Origin: Sesamum alatum
Taxonomy: Eukaryota; Streptophyta; Magnoliopsida; Lamiales; Pedaliaceae
Length of the DNA stretch: 64,000 bases
Direction: 5' to 3'
Assembly: GCA_034509735.1 (NCBI GenBank)
Contig: JACGWO010000010.1
Location: 16,629,193-16,693,192, forward strand
The position numbers and the translations under genes are program-made. Positions 22,438 through 34,344 of the stretch are shown piece by piece. Under the pieces are notes generated by a model that was given only the letters and a program-made list of their open reading frames with translations, ran no database searches and was not told the origin of the DNA. Numbering within the stretch: position 1 is the first letter of the stretch; every line of letters starts with the position of its first letter.

Positions 22438-23652
22438 ATTATGAAATTAGATTTACATAAAAAATTATAGGGTTCATATTGTTATTTTACATAATATTAC
22501 TGTAACACTCCCTTTCAAGTTTAATAATCATAGCACCACACCCGAGAGGATTTAAGTTCATGAAAAATCATACACATATCTAACTGGATCAACAGGGGAT
22601 CTTGGAGTTTTCAAGTGTTTTTATTGGCCGACATCAACCTTTTCTGAGCCGAAAAATGGGTGAAAGAATGTCGGTGTAATGATGTTGACATTTTCATTGA
22701 ACTGATTTGTATATTATTCTAAAAGGTCAGTAGATATAAATATAAATATGCCTTTTCATAATTTATTTCTAAAAACATATTCATCCATACTTTGACATGA
22801 GGTATTTATAAGTCTTAATATTAAATTTATAAATGATATCATCCTTGAATTAAGTTTTCGAACTTAGATTATTATTTATAAGAGTTTAGAATTAATTCAC
22901 AAAAAAGATTAAATGAAGCAAATAAAAAAAGAAGCTCGTTTGAGTGCTTAAATTGGGCTAAAGAACTCTGACATAATTTAATTGGGCCCAGGCCCATGGT
23001 TTTGGATAGATGAATTTGAGCCAGAATTTTTTTTTTCTCTTTTTCTCGAAATTACATACTATTTTACTATTTTTTTTATGTTATTTCGGTTAATCTATTA
23101 AAGCCTGAAAATCCAACTGGTCAGTTTTTTGATATATTAAAAAAATTACCTCTATTAAAAAGATACCAAATTAGTTCTCTCTCTTTGATCTTTCTACTAA
23201 TCTCTTATTTGTTAATTCGTCCTCCTCATCTCCTCATATCACTTTCTTATCTAAGGTTTTTTATTTCATATTTTATTTTAAATTATTTAATTATATTCTT
23301 TTAATATATTTTTTTATTTCACTTATCGTAAATTAATAAATATAGAGATAATTAAAAAACTAATTCATAATAGATTGTGACAATTATTTATTATTTTACA
23401 TTTAGAAAAGTAAGTATACAGATTGAGTGTGCAGATAGTGCAAAATCGTACTAAATTAATACTATTTATCACGATCGATGCAAAAACTTAATTTTGACCA
23501 CAATATCAATATTCACCATGGTTTTATCCATGGCTAAAATATTTGCCACGGGGTTTAGTTGTAGCAAATATTTTGGCATCGTTTGCAGAAAGAACAGCTA
23601 ATAGCCGTTGCGCAACTATAGTCAATTAGTATCAGCCATGATTTTTACTAGT

Positions 23653-24344
23653 TGATGTGAGCTGAAAGAGCTCGTTCTTGGGCTTGAGTGGAGTAGATCT
23701 TGAATTTTTGCAAGCTATGGAAAGGGAACCTGCAAAACAAGCGTTAGCACTCCAACGCTCAAGTAAGTAAACTGTTATAGGAGAATAAGTTTGAACAAAG
23801 CGATAAGATTTCGTGAACAATGAAAATAAAATGAACTTGGTGCAAGTTGAGAGCATAAATTCGTGCACTAGATTGCTGGAAAAAAAAAATCATTACATGT
23901 GCCAGCAAAGTAGGTCGGTATTTGTAGAGGAAGACCCATGGTTGGAAAGGACTTCTTGTTACCTGGACTCTAAAAGGGTCAAGCACCGGCCTTTCTAGAC
24001 TTCTGCAGAGTCGGGACTCCTAAAAAGTAGGAGGTTGGTTGGCGGAGTCTTTTTAGGATGAGAATAAGACTGGGGCTTACCCTTATCTGGACTTCCTGAT
24101 AGGCTCTCGCTTATGCCCTGGGCCTCCCTGGTTGGGCTCCCATCCTCCATTTGGCCTGGACCTTTCCTCCGTGGGAGAGAGGTCTGACCATCCCTACTTT
24201 GTGCTGGACCGATGTTCTTTCTAGGCCACCTCTGAGGGTGTGCGGGCTTTTATGCGAGGCTTCGGTATTCCTCCTTAGGCTCCTAGGAACCCCCTTTGGG
24301 CCTTCGGGCCTTGTGTTTTGGGCTAAACATTTTAGTACATATCA
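23653..24344 (-). mobile_element. Tat-type gypsy 3' LTR (copy B)
   Basis: The 692-bp LTR runs TG...CA and equals copy A after removal of the MITE. On the minus strand it starts at 24344 next to a purine-rich tract (gtgggagagact), shorter and more mutated than in copy A. Confidence 0.72.
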
Positions 24345-24874
24345 ATTAGTCTCTCCCACTCTGAGGGGGAGGGTTAACTACCATGCCCACTCAGCGTAGA
24401 AGCCTTTCGATGGAGCGAGGGGGTTTATCATTCCTTCCTTCTCAGTTGGTCCCAAGCGAGCTTTCTTCCTTGCTAAGGGAAACGTGATAGCCGTCTAGGA
24501 TACGAGCGCCTTGCATCAGACTCATCATGATGGCTGGGGGCTGCCTTTGTGGCAGGCTACGACATAGGTCTCCACAGAGTTTACTCGAGTGGCGCCCACG
24601 CGCCCTCCGCGCGTGGGGCAATTATCGTTGACTGCCCACGTCGGTTGGTTGACTACTTGGTAACCGCCTAATGAGAGGCGGTTATTCATACGTTCCCCGG
24701 GTAACTGTATCCTTCCCATGTTCTCCTCCCTTAATTGCGTAATTACTCTTTCTCACTCTATTCTTCCGCCTTCCCACGTCTTTGCAAGAGCGAATTGCAA
24801 CTTTATACATCTTTCCACCATCTCTGTAAGTTGATCTTCTTTACTCTCGCATTTTCTTTAGGTTTTCTCAAAAA

Positions 24875-26818
24875 ATATCTTCTCCATCCCTTCTGACGAG
24901 TCAAGCCAGTTTAAGGGGGAACGGGTTGGAGGCTATGATCCCTCCGAAGCTTCCTCTATTGGCATGGGCCGTGGTCCTTCGACCTTTCGAGGCAGCAGGA
25001 AGTGGAGCCTAAGGGAACTTTCCCGGGCGCCATCGAGGAGGACGAAGTGTCGGATGAGTGAGAGAGTCTGCCGGAGGGAATGATGAAGAGGGGTCTTCTC
25101 CTGGAGGGGAGATAGATGAACCGCCGAAGGGAGGAGGTGGCGGGAGAGGAGAAAATTGAGGTGAGTCCGACCCCATTGGAGAGGGTTTTATTCTTTTGGG
25201 TTTTTTATGCTTCCCGTCTACCGGAGGAGTATGAGATTCCCTAGGGTTATACAATTTATGTCTTTTCTCCGGACAACTTGCTGAAGCTCCCTCCGCTTGG
25301 TTGTTTATGCTTTTATTTGGCCGAGTTGAGAGCCGGTCTTAGGTTCCACATTCCCTCCTTCTATCAGGATGTTTTCTAGGTTGTTTAGGATTCCTCTGAA
25401 CCAGCTAGCCCCTAACTCCTTCCGGCTTCTTGCGAGTTTCGCCTTGATCTTTATGTATCATAGTTGGCCCGTCACTGGCAATAATTTTTCTTTTTGTTTT
25501 CAGTTAAGGAAGTCAGAGCTTGGTACCTTCCATTTCTTCACTCAGTGGGGGTTCATTTCCTCCCAGCCCCTAGCGTGTAAGTCATGCAAGGTTTCTGATC
25601 TTCCTCCAGCCGACCTCATATCTGGGAAGGACATGCCACCAACCCTCCTGACTTTCTTAGAGGAGCTGAACGAGAACCCCTACGATGTTTGGGGCTTTAT
25701 AGATGAGAGGCTTCTCCTTTGCTTTGGGCTGAGTCCCAATGAGATCCCTTTGGAGGAGCCCCTGGGTACCCTTTATTTTTGTTCTCTGATTCTTCTAGTT
25801 TATGTTGGCATTCTTGAGTAATGATCTTCTTTGTTTTTTCTTATCACAGAGAAAGTCATGTTCGGCTAGCTTCTAAGAGAGAATGCTCAAGGTAGTCCTG
25901 CAGGGACTCCCGCTGCGACCAAGACTTCTGAAGGCACCCCAGCCTCTGGTGATGGAAGGAGGAAGGGACCTACCCCTCCCCCCCAAGGGGGTCATCCAAG
26001 CTGGTGAAGGGGAGCTCGTCTAGCCAACCCCGTTTGGGAGCTCCATGATAGTGGCCACCAGCTCAACTGCATCGCCCCCTCCTCTATCTTCTGGGACTCC
26101 TCCCCCCGACGCCAGCAATTCGTCCTTGATTGGGGAGTGTATACCTGCCAATCCATCTTGAAGGAGAGGGAAGGAGAGTTGGAGCTCTTTTTGGAGTTTC
26201 ACGAGGGCTGATCCTTCCTGTGGATAGGCGCTCGTTGTCCTCCCTCTCTAAGGAGGAGCTAGTTAATGTTCTTTCATGCCACACTACGAAGTTATAGTAC
26301 CCTATTCTGCCAAGGTTTACAGATTGCCTTTAATTTTGATCTTGTGTTCCTCTTCACAGGTGGCGAGGGTGGTAGTGTTTAAAGAAAGGAGGCTAGAGGA
26401 TCGCATGGAGCGGTCGGCCTCCGACCTGTCCAAGGTGAAGGAGGTCAGGAAGGAGGCCTTGAGGAAGTACCAACAGGCGGAGAAGGAGAGAAAAAAGCTC
26501 TATCAGCACTTCCTGGCTTTGTTGAAGGATCAATCAGAGGCCCTGATGAAAACAGTTGACAAGGCCCACCTGGACTTCCCTCATACTGAGGAAGGGAAGC
26601 AGTTCATGGCCTCGTATTAAGAGAGCCGCCTCTCGGAATACATGAAGTTTGAGGATTTTCAAAGAGAAGTGGCGGGGATTGCAGGGCCATTCTTAAGGTA
26701 TGGCTTTGTGTTCTGCGAGGAGCTGTTCGCAACATAGGGTTACCCTCCATAATGGGTGGATACTTCCTTCCTAGACTACGCGGTGGTTCTGAAGAACGTC
26801 CGGAACCCTTTCTCTCCA
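24875..26818 (+). pseudogene. antisense accessory gene, 'putative gypsy type transposon' domain plus coiled coil (copy B)
   Basis: The start codon used by copy A is ATA here (24875-24877). Across frames the recognisable parts are EEYEIP...YTIYVFSPDNLL, the domain core AELRAGLRFHIPSFYQDVF and PLNQLAPNSFRLLASFAL (about 25230-25460), then ENPYDVWGFIDERLLLCFGLS (about 25674). A basic/acidic coiled coil (KEVRKEALRKYQQAEKERKK) lies at 26440-26500 and 'FPHTEEGKQFMASY' after it. The 25369-25821 frame includes a probable intron at about 25470-25502. It ends abruptly in copia sequence at 26818. Stops near 25060 and elsewhere make it non-functional. Confidence 0.7.
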
Positions 26819-27641
26819 CGTTGTTTCAATGTCACAACAAGTGCCCACAGAAGGTTAATCCAAGAAACTGGACTGCGGATAGGTTGGCAAGTCATGAAAT
26901 TAGTTTCGGTGGATCGGTCTGAAATACTCCCAAGTCAAAGGACCTCAAGATTGGGAATCGAGGGTCCTGTAGACTTGCACTAAGGATTGCATTAATTAGA
27001 TGAGTACCGTGTTTCATCGGTGACAGACGTTGGGCGTCTATGCAATATTAGTAGGTTAGTTGACAAGGGTGTCGACTGACTGAGGTGACTCGCGGGAATC
27101 GTCATATGGAAGCTACACGGACTTGGTCGGTATGACTTGTATTCCTGGTTCCAATAGTACGGGATTAGTCCATTAACTTGAGGATCCACGACAGTCGCTC
27201 ACATACGAAGGTTGTTGCTTGGATCTGGCGAGAGGTGATCGTGTCATAAGACATGGCCATCATAAGACTTGTTCAGTGTAGTCGGAGTACGTAGAGAGGA
27301 CGGTGGATTCCAAGATAGGATATGTTCCCTATCAAAGACTATGCACTTTTGAGATGGTTTAGACTCTCAAAGTCTATGGCTATAGCACTTGATTGAGTGG
27401 GAAAGGATTTCCTACGTCAATAATAGAGTTAAACATATCTCTAATTTGAAGCATAGATGCCTATGTCAAGGATGGGAAATAACCGACATCCTATTCCATG
27501 CCCTAGACTAAGGCCGGGAGACAGGCGACAATAGGACCATACCTTTATGTAACTCGGAGCCTAAATGTTCACGCCACATATTTACTTAGTCTCTAGTGCC
27601 ATGGACCGTTGCTAGACGGCCACCCATGGTGACGGACTACT
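26819..27641 (+). mobile_element. Ty1/copia LTR fragment
   Basis: This matches 28690-28980 (plus), 30030-30960 (reverse complement) and 31130-31530 (plus) in blocks such as 'tttcatcggtgacagacgttgg', 'ctggcgagaggtgatc', 'ggacggtggatt' and 'ctctagtgccatggaccgttgctagacgg'. It truncates copy B of the gypsy accessory gene and ends next to an unrelated coiled-coil fragment. Confidence 0.7.
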
Positions 27642-27649
27642 TTGGATGC

Positions 27650-28440
27650 TCTTGATTAGTAAAGAAGTCTATAAAAGCATCTATGCCAGTGGGAGCCCCG
27701 GAAGGAGCGGCAGTATTTGCCGCTTCCATTAGGGTCTCAACCACAACTTGAACTTCTTCATCCAACGGGCCGACAACAGGCTTGGGAAGAGGAGGCATAA
27801 GGTTTAAAACTCATCGTCAATAAGGACTTCAGACTTTGTTGTCTGAACCGGGTGGAAATTACCATGCTCATCCTTAGCCAAATCCAGGATGGAGGTATCA
27901 AAATCCTTTTTAAATCTATTTAGATTACGGGGTTGGGCAATACAATTTGGTCCCACGTAATCTGAAGCTCTTCAAAAACCTTGCCATCTACAATGGCTTC
28001 GAAAATGGGAGACTTTAACAATAATCTAGCCCTCTGCACCCTACTCTGCCTCACAAGGGCTCTACAATCCTCAGTTAAGCAGAAGTCCTGCAATCCCGCC
28101 GAATAACCTATTTTATGCACATCACCACAATCACGTTTATGGGAGGACATAAGTAGTTGATACTTAAACTTCACCGTCCTCTAGAGCTTGCGATACTTCT
28201 TCATATTTTGGATAAAGTTCTATCTCTCAAGGGCTAAATCATGTTTCTCCTTGGACAATATATTCATTATAGCACTAGCTTGTAGCTTCTAGGACCTTAT
28301 TCCTCTCTCGAAGCTCTTCAAGCTGACGAGTAGCAGCCTTGATATGATCCTCAAGGCGAGCGGCTTGATCATGGGAATTGGCGCATTGTAGGCATAACCC
28401 ATGCACTATCTAGTTCAAGTATAAAGATTTGGCAATGTTA
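27650..28440 (-). pseudogene. retrotransposon-associated coiled-coil protein fragment
   Basis: On the minus strand the frames give CANSHDQAARLEDHIKAATR and QLEELRERNKVLEA (about 28400-28290). Next come VKFKYQLLMSSHKRDCGDV and LKSPIFEAIVDGKVFEELQ (28174-27920), and finally an acidic tail with LDLAKDEHGNFHPVQTTKSE. This resembles the C-terminal half of antisense accessory genes of Tat-type elements. Several stops are present and no N-terminal domain is seen. Identification beyond coiled coil is inference. Confidence 0.5.
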
Positions 28441-28527
28441 AAGTAAAGGTACACTTCAATTCCAGATCATAGAATGAAAATGTAAAACAGGTACTTACAC
28501 AATTATTGTGTTTCGTGGCATGCAATT

Positions 28528-28980
28528 GTTAGAATAGGTGACCAGAAAATCAATTATACTGGGCTTTTGTGTAATCTATTTGACAATTTAATGTAATGTA
28601 ATATTATTTGATGAATTAAAGTAAGTGTTCCTTCATGCATTGATCTTTGTTGTGTTTAGTTATTTATATTAAATTAATCTTAAAATTACAACAAAGCCCA
28701 CAGACTAAATATGTTGACCCATGGAGTTGAGTTGCACATAGGTTGGAAGTTGGGAAACCAACTCCTTAAGGTTGGTTTGGAACGTTCCAAGTCGAGGACC
28801 TCGAAATAGGGCATCGAGTGCTCTATAAAGACTTGCACCAAGTATTGCCTTCATTATGTGAGTGTTGTGTTTCATCAGCAATAGACGTAGGTCATCTATG
28901 CAATTTTGGTGGGTTGGTTGACAGGGTAGTTGACTGACTGAACCATAGCAGTCGCATGCATATGATGACCATGAAGGGAC
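28528..28980 (+). mobile_element. 5' part of a Ty1/copia LTR
   Basis: This begins TGTTAGAATAGGTGACC, the typical start of this copia LTR family. It runs through 'acaacaaagcccacagact' and 'cgttccaagtcgaggacctcga' and breaks off at about 28980, where sequence of the opposite orientation takes over. Confidence 0.65.
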
Positions 28981-28984
28981 AAGC

Positions 28985-31110
28985 GGATCCTCCCGTAAGC
29001 GCGAGCAGAAGCGTGAGATAATTAAAATTACATAAATTAAAGCAATGATCACATAATCCCAAGGGGTGTACCCTTGGGTGCTCAACCGGGCATTCGATGT
29101 AGGATGTAACAATATTATGAACATATATTGTACATAGAGGATAGAGATGAAAAAGCAAACTACGAAAGCGTAAAAGCGAAATTACCTTTGTAGTTATATC
29201 GTTTGTACAACTACGAGCGTTGTTCCTCTCTGGAAATGCTCACCAAGTTCAAATGTATGAACTCTCTAAAGTAGTCCACACCACACCGGAAGATATGCAC
29301 GTTTTTCTTGCTAGAGAAAAACGGATCTGGAGAACTCGGTTTAAGAAACTAGAACACTATTAAATTAGTGTCATTTCTTAAACTTGATTTGTTCTTCCAA
29401 ATGATCCAAGATCAAATGAAGAACAAAGGGGATATGTTAGAGAGTAGAGAGGAGCCGAAAATTGAGAGAGAAAGTGAAGTGTGTTTTTCTTCTTTCTCCT
29501 AGAAAAAGAAGAAAAAATAAACTCTCTTACATTGATGATTGTATATACTCATATATATACAAAATTAATGTGATTATTGGAATGTGTCTAGATTCATCCA
29601 AGGATGTCTAGATAGATCCCAATCAATCCCACTAATTCATCAGTCAAGCATACCATCTCTTAAGGTATGCTTTAATCATACCAAAAGAGAAAGGCTTGAT
29701 TGGAATTGATTTGGCCCTTACCAAAAGAGACAAGTCAAACTCATCAAGGCCTTGTATGGCCGATTTTTACCTCTCCAAGAGTAGTAATTTTCGGCCATAC
29801 CACTATAGGGAAGAAGTCCAACTTCTTCCTATTCCAAAAGTGGTAACGCACCTCTTGGGCCAAAATTTAACGAATCGGGTTCCACTGTAATCCAATTACA
29901 ACGAACCCAAAATTAAATCCCATTTTACATAATGTCCACTTAAATAATTTCCATTGATCTCTTAGTCCAATTAAAAGACCCAATCTTCCGACTCTCTACA
30001 TTAACCGATAAATTCCATTTACTGATTAAATGAGGGCCTGATACAATGTCGGCCCGTCCATCCATTGGACAATCCCTTAAGTAATCCAATTACTTATTAC
30101 CTCTGACATTGGCTCCAAGTCAATTTCTCCACATTCTCGGTGATTTGTGTGTGACCCTTTAGGTTCACCCTCAACTAGACTTGGGCCCGTGTCCAACAGG
30201 GGCCCGTTACCATGGGTGGTCGTCTAGCAACAGTCCATGGCACTAGAGACTAGGTGAATGTTAGGCTAAACATTTAGGCACTAATTCCGTACGGGTACGG
30301 TCCTTCTGTCTACCGTCTCCCGACCTTAGTTTAGGATATGAAATTGGGCGTCGGTTCCCATCTTTGACTAGGCATTAATGCTTAATACTCGAGACTAAGC
30401 ATATCTCATTGCATCGACACAGGAAACTATTTCCTGTTCGATCAACCACTATGACCACAAGTTTAAGCAGCATGAACGTGTCTCCGAGTGCATAGGAGAT
30501 ACCTCTGTCATATACTGATTTGGGGACGGATCCTCTTCTTTGAACCTACCGTCCTTGCTACACATTCTGACTGCACCGGACAAGGCTTATAATGATTATT
30601 TTACAAAATGATCACCTCTCGCCAGATCCAAGATACAGCTATCCTATGTACGTGAGTGCCATGGTTCCTCAAGTTTGAGGACTACTCCCGTACTACGGAA
30701 TTGGGGAAATCCAATCATACTGCCCAAGCCTCCAAGGCTTCCATATGATGATCCCCGCGAGTCAGTTCAGTCGGCTCGACCCGAATCGACCAACCCACCA
30801 AGATCGTATAGGCGTCCAACGCCTACCGCCGATGAAACACGGCACTCATCCAATGAATACGACTCTTGGTGAAAGTCTCTATAGGACTCTTGATGCCCTG
30901 TCTCGAGGTCCTCGACTTGGAATGTTTCAGACCCAACTTTTATCAATTGGTTTCATGACCACCATCTAATGCGTGGCCCAACTGCATGAGTTGTTAACCG
31001 TGGTCTGTGGGCTTTGTTGTGATATATGTAAAACACCATTTTAACATATGTAAAATGAGCACAACAAAGAAAGTACCAATGGTAACGAACACTCATTTCA
31101 TTCGTTACAT
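28985..31110 (-). mobile_element. Ty1/copia LTR in inverted orientation
   Basis: The reverse complement matches the plus-strand LTR pieces on either side. Markers are 'acaacaaagcccacagac' near 31020, 'ccaagtcgaggacctcga' near 30910 and 'ccatggactgttgctagacg' near 30230. A promoter-like TATA run lies near 29550-29562 and the 'cgcgagcagaagcg' end near 29005. The short ORFs inside are not genes. It is flanked left and right by plus-oriented pieces, giving an inverted arrangement. Confidence 0.65.
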
Positions 31111-31129
31111 AATATTACCTTACATCAAG

Positions 31130-31940
31130 TTGTCATATGATTGTCATAAGCCTTATTCAGTGCAGTCAGAATATGTACTGAGGACGGTGGATTGCAAGAT
31201 AGGATCCGTCCCCTATCAGTATAGTGACAGCAGTATCTCCTATACGCTCTAAGACTCGTTTAAGCTCTTAGAATCTATGGCCACGGTGACTGATAGAAAG
31301 GGATAGATTTTTCGTGTCGATCGGTAGAGTAAACAAGTCTCTAGTATTAAGTATAGATGCCTAGTCCAGGATGAGAACCGACGCCGCAATTCTATGCCCT
31401 AGACTATGGCCGGAAGATGGTTGATGGAAGGACACTCATATGAACTCGGGAGCCTAAATGCTCAAGCCATTGATTCACCTAGTCTCTAGTGCCATGGACT
31501 GTTGCTAGACGGCCACCTATAGTAATTGACATTTTTGGTTATAGGTTAATCGAAAATAATTAATTAGATTAGATTTAATTAGTTTGTATTGGATACTGGT
31601 CCAAATCTAGCTGAGGGTGAACCTAAAGAATTACACACAATTCACTGGAATATGATGGAATTAATTTGGAATTAACTTTGGAAGAAGGGGATTAATTTAA
31701 TTGAAATAAATTCATTTTGGAGAGAATAAATGATGGGATCATTTATGACATAACTCATGGGTTCGATTTTCCAAAGTACAATTAATTGGATTAATTGAAT
31801 TTTGGGTTTGGCCTTTGTAAATTAATTGGATTAATTTATTGGGCTCGATTTAATTTATAAATTAAAAGAAAGTGTGCTTGGGTCTCTTAATTAGATTGAA
31901 TGACATGGAGGTTTTAAGACAAACCTAAAACTAAATTAGA
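31130..31940 (+). mobile_element. Ty1/copia LTR/leader fragment upstream of copia gag-pol
   Basis: Plus orientation, 5'-truncated. It carries 'ggacggtggattgcaagatagg', 'gccatggactgttgctagacgg' and 'tattggatactggtccaaatct'. It then continues as an AT-rich leader into the gag region, in the order expected of this family. Confidence 0.55.
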
Positions 31941-33316
31941 TTTAATTAGTAGTCCATTGGACCATAGTTTTATCGCTTCCTTCGTCCTATGACCGTTTGT
32001 TGTTAACTACAACATGAATGAACATGAGAAGTTTATTCATGAGTTGATTAACATGCTAGTCCAATACGAGGCAATGATCCACAAGTCTGCACCGTCGGTA
32101 TTGATAGGAGAGGTTTCAACCTCCAAGGCGAATGGCAAGAGGACCGGATGCTGGAAGAGGAAGAAGGAAAAACGGAAGGCAATTGCAGCCACTGCTCGCG
32201 CACCTAGCGCCCCTGTTGCCCCAGTGGGAATGGACAAAAAGAAAGGGAAGGCTCGGGGTTCTCATGCATTGCCAAGAAACGGGGCATTGAAAAATAGAGT
32301 GCCACAACTCCTCTCCAATCAAGGCGTGTTCATGGTTGAAGCAAACATGATAACTAGTTCTGCTTTATGTGTATTGAATACCGGATGTGGTGCTCACATC
32401 TACAACGATTTGCAGGTGCTGCAAAGAAGCAGAAAGCTAACCAAGGATGAAATGATCCAGAGGCTAGGCGATGGCAAAGTCGTTGTTGCGGAAGACGTAG
32501 GATCAGTAGAGTTAACCATTAGTCATCATGTTAGGGTTGTACTGAACGATTGTTTCTATGTATCTAGGATGATTAAGAATACTGTATCCATACTTGTCCT
32601 GGACAAGGAGGGTTATTCTTCACCATCAATAAAAGTGGATTTTATATTATCAATGATGGTGTGTCTCATCTGTTTGGTACATTCATAAACCGTCTGTACA
32701 TACTTCAACAGTCTAATTGGATTATGACTGTCGAACACAAACGTAAACACGATAATCAAGATAACGCACAGATATGGCATGCAAGGTTAGGTCATATCTC
32801 TAAATATAGGATAAGGAGGTTGGTGGACTCAAAGAGTCTAGAGATAGACGATTTGGACAATCTACCAACTTGCGAGTCCTGTCTAAATGGAAAGATGACC
32901 AAGAAACCTTTTGTTGGACAAAGCACGCTAGCCAACGGTCTTTTGGATTTGATCCATATAGACATCTGTGGACTACTAAATACTCAAGCGAGAGGTGGGT
33001 ACTTGTACTTCATAACCTTCACCGATGATCACTCATGGTACGGTTATGTTTACCTGATGAGATACAAGTTTGAAGCCTTTGGAAGGTTTAAGGAATACAG
33101 ACTTCAAGTTGAGAACCAAACCGGTGGCAAGATCAAAGCCCTTCGATCGGATCGAGATGGAAAGTATTTAAGTGGTGAGCTCATTGATTATCTAAAAGAG
33201 AATGGAATTCTCTCTCGGTGGACTCCTTCTGGAACACTATAGTTGAACGATGTGTCTGAAAGGAGAAATTGAACCTTGTTGGACATAGTCCGATCCATGA
33301 TCAGTTTTACCAAAGG
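31940..33316 (+). pseudogene. Ty1/copia gag-protease-integrase fragment
   Basis: The gag C-terminus starts near 31940, with FIHELINMLVQYEAMIHK at about 32035. A Lys-rich linker follows without the usual zinc knuckle. The protease site at about 32371 reads LNTGCGAHI, so the catalytic Asp of the D-T/S-G motif is Asn. After a frameshift near 32630 come the GAG-pre-integrase domain (WHARLGHISKYRIRRLV, CESCLNGKM; about 32776-32900) and the integrase core start (DLIHIDICGL; FTDDHSW; ALRSDRDGKYLS). Stops occur near 33240 and 33271. Sequence ends in mid-integrase at about 33316, so the DDE triad is incomplete, and reverse transcriptase and RNase H are absent. Confidence 0.9.
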
Positions 33317-33317
33317 G

Positions 33318-33361
33318 ACAATGGAAGCAACGCCTCCTTCAAGAAATCCCTTCAACCCCAT
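33318..33361 (-). pseudogene. first 15 codons of a mitochondrial uncoupling/dicarboxylate carrier-like gene
   Basis: On the minus strand ATG at 33361 opens MGLKGFLEGGVASIV, then the sequence becomes copia integrase. This start is very like that of plant uncoupling proteins UCP4-6/dicarboxylate carriers (MGxKGFxEGGxASIVAG), inner-membrane carriers of the mitochondrial carrier family. Here it stops just before the first PxD carrier signature. It is preceded by a leader of ordinary plant type and a TATA box. The match is short, so the identification rests on 15 residues plus promoter-like context. The rest of the gene is not in the window. Confidence 0.6.
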
Positions 33362-33515
33362 CTTAATTTGGCTATGAGTTCCATGTGTGTGTAAAGAATG
33401 GAGAAAGGAAAATAAACAGATTCCTTTCCCTAATTAAAGAATCTCATAAGAGAAAACAGTGAGGAAATGATGAGTGAGTTGAGGAGTGGAAGATGGAAAT
33501 CTATATATATATATA
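33362..33515 (-). promoter_or_regulatory. 5' leader and TATA box of the carrier-like gene
   Basis: A ctatatatatatatag box lies at 33501-33516, about 140 bp upstream of the ATG. The leader is rich in C and T (ttccatcttccactcctcaactc), as in many plant 5' UTRs. Confidence 0.5.
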
Positions 33516-33520
33516 GCAAA

Positions 33521-34344
33521 ACGATGATTGATTGCATTAAGTTAATTTTGACTAAATACTGATTTTTGATAATTTTTTATTTTTTTAATTATAAAGAAAA
33601 AATCTCATTGGTTAGAAAGCTCATCCACTTTAAATTAAAAATTAAATTTGTATTTATCTAAAAAATTCTATTTTTAAAATTAGTGTTTATTTATACTATA
33701 TTCTACCTTCAAAATTATGATTAATATTTTTATCATTAAATAATATATATGTATCTTATTCCTAATCATCTATTTTCATTTTAATCATATACTACCTTCA
33801 AAATTATGATTAATTTTTTATCATAAAAAATATATATTTATCTTATCCCTGATCATCTGTTTTTATCTTAATGATATACTTTTTCGGCTAAACTTAATTA
33901 TATCAATCTCTTGGTATATCTCATATAGTAATTGTTAAATTTAATCTGGTAAATTATCCTTTGCTTACTATTAGATGTTTCATTAACATTTTTTTTTAAA
34001 ATTTCTACTGTTTCATTAATACTAATAAAATAAGTTTTGAAATTTCATTCAAATTAAAGCTTTTTTTCCTTTGCTTTTCTGATTGGATTTGATTTTCAAT
34101 CGTCCATTATTTTTCATGTTTGAAAATCATATGCTATTGCTCTATTTAAAATTTATGTTACAAATATACATTTTGTCATCTTCTCCCATATGAATTCGAA
34201 TATTCTTTTCCCTCAATTAAATAATTTGTGAACGTTGCTCTTTCAAAATTTTAACGTTAAATAATTTCATAGGCTTGCATGTATTGGAATACAAAATGAC
34301 CATCATACTTGATAAATGTATAAAAATTTTAATTTCAATTTTGG
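33521..34344. other. AT-rich spacer, upstream of the carrier-like gene
   Basis: No gene seen. A roughly 100-bp segment containing 'taccttcaaaattatgattaat' occurs twice, at about 33700-33790 and 33790-33880. Confidence 0.4.

Larger units (their letters stand above)
20454..26818 (+). repeat. segmental duplication, copy B
   Basis: This is collinear with 2542-8232. It contains a roughly 910-bp insertion (21530-22437) that copy A lacks, and lacks the hAT-type insertion of copy A. It also keeps about 70 bp near 22825-22895 that copy A does not have. The right end is cut at 26818 by copia LTR sequence, while copy A continues into the accessory gene's C-terminus. Confidence 0.85.

Noticed and set aside
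28705..29158. Two overlapping minus-strand frames of 139 and 88 codons
   Set aside because: They sit on copia LTR sequence of known repeat identity, and equivalent frames in the other LTR copies are closed.
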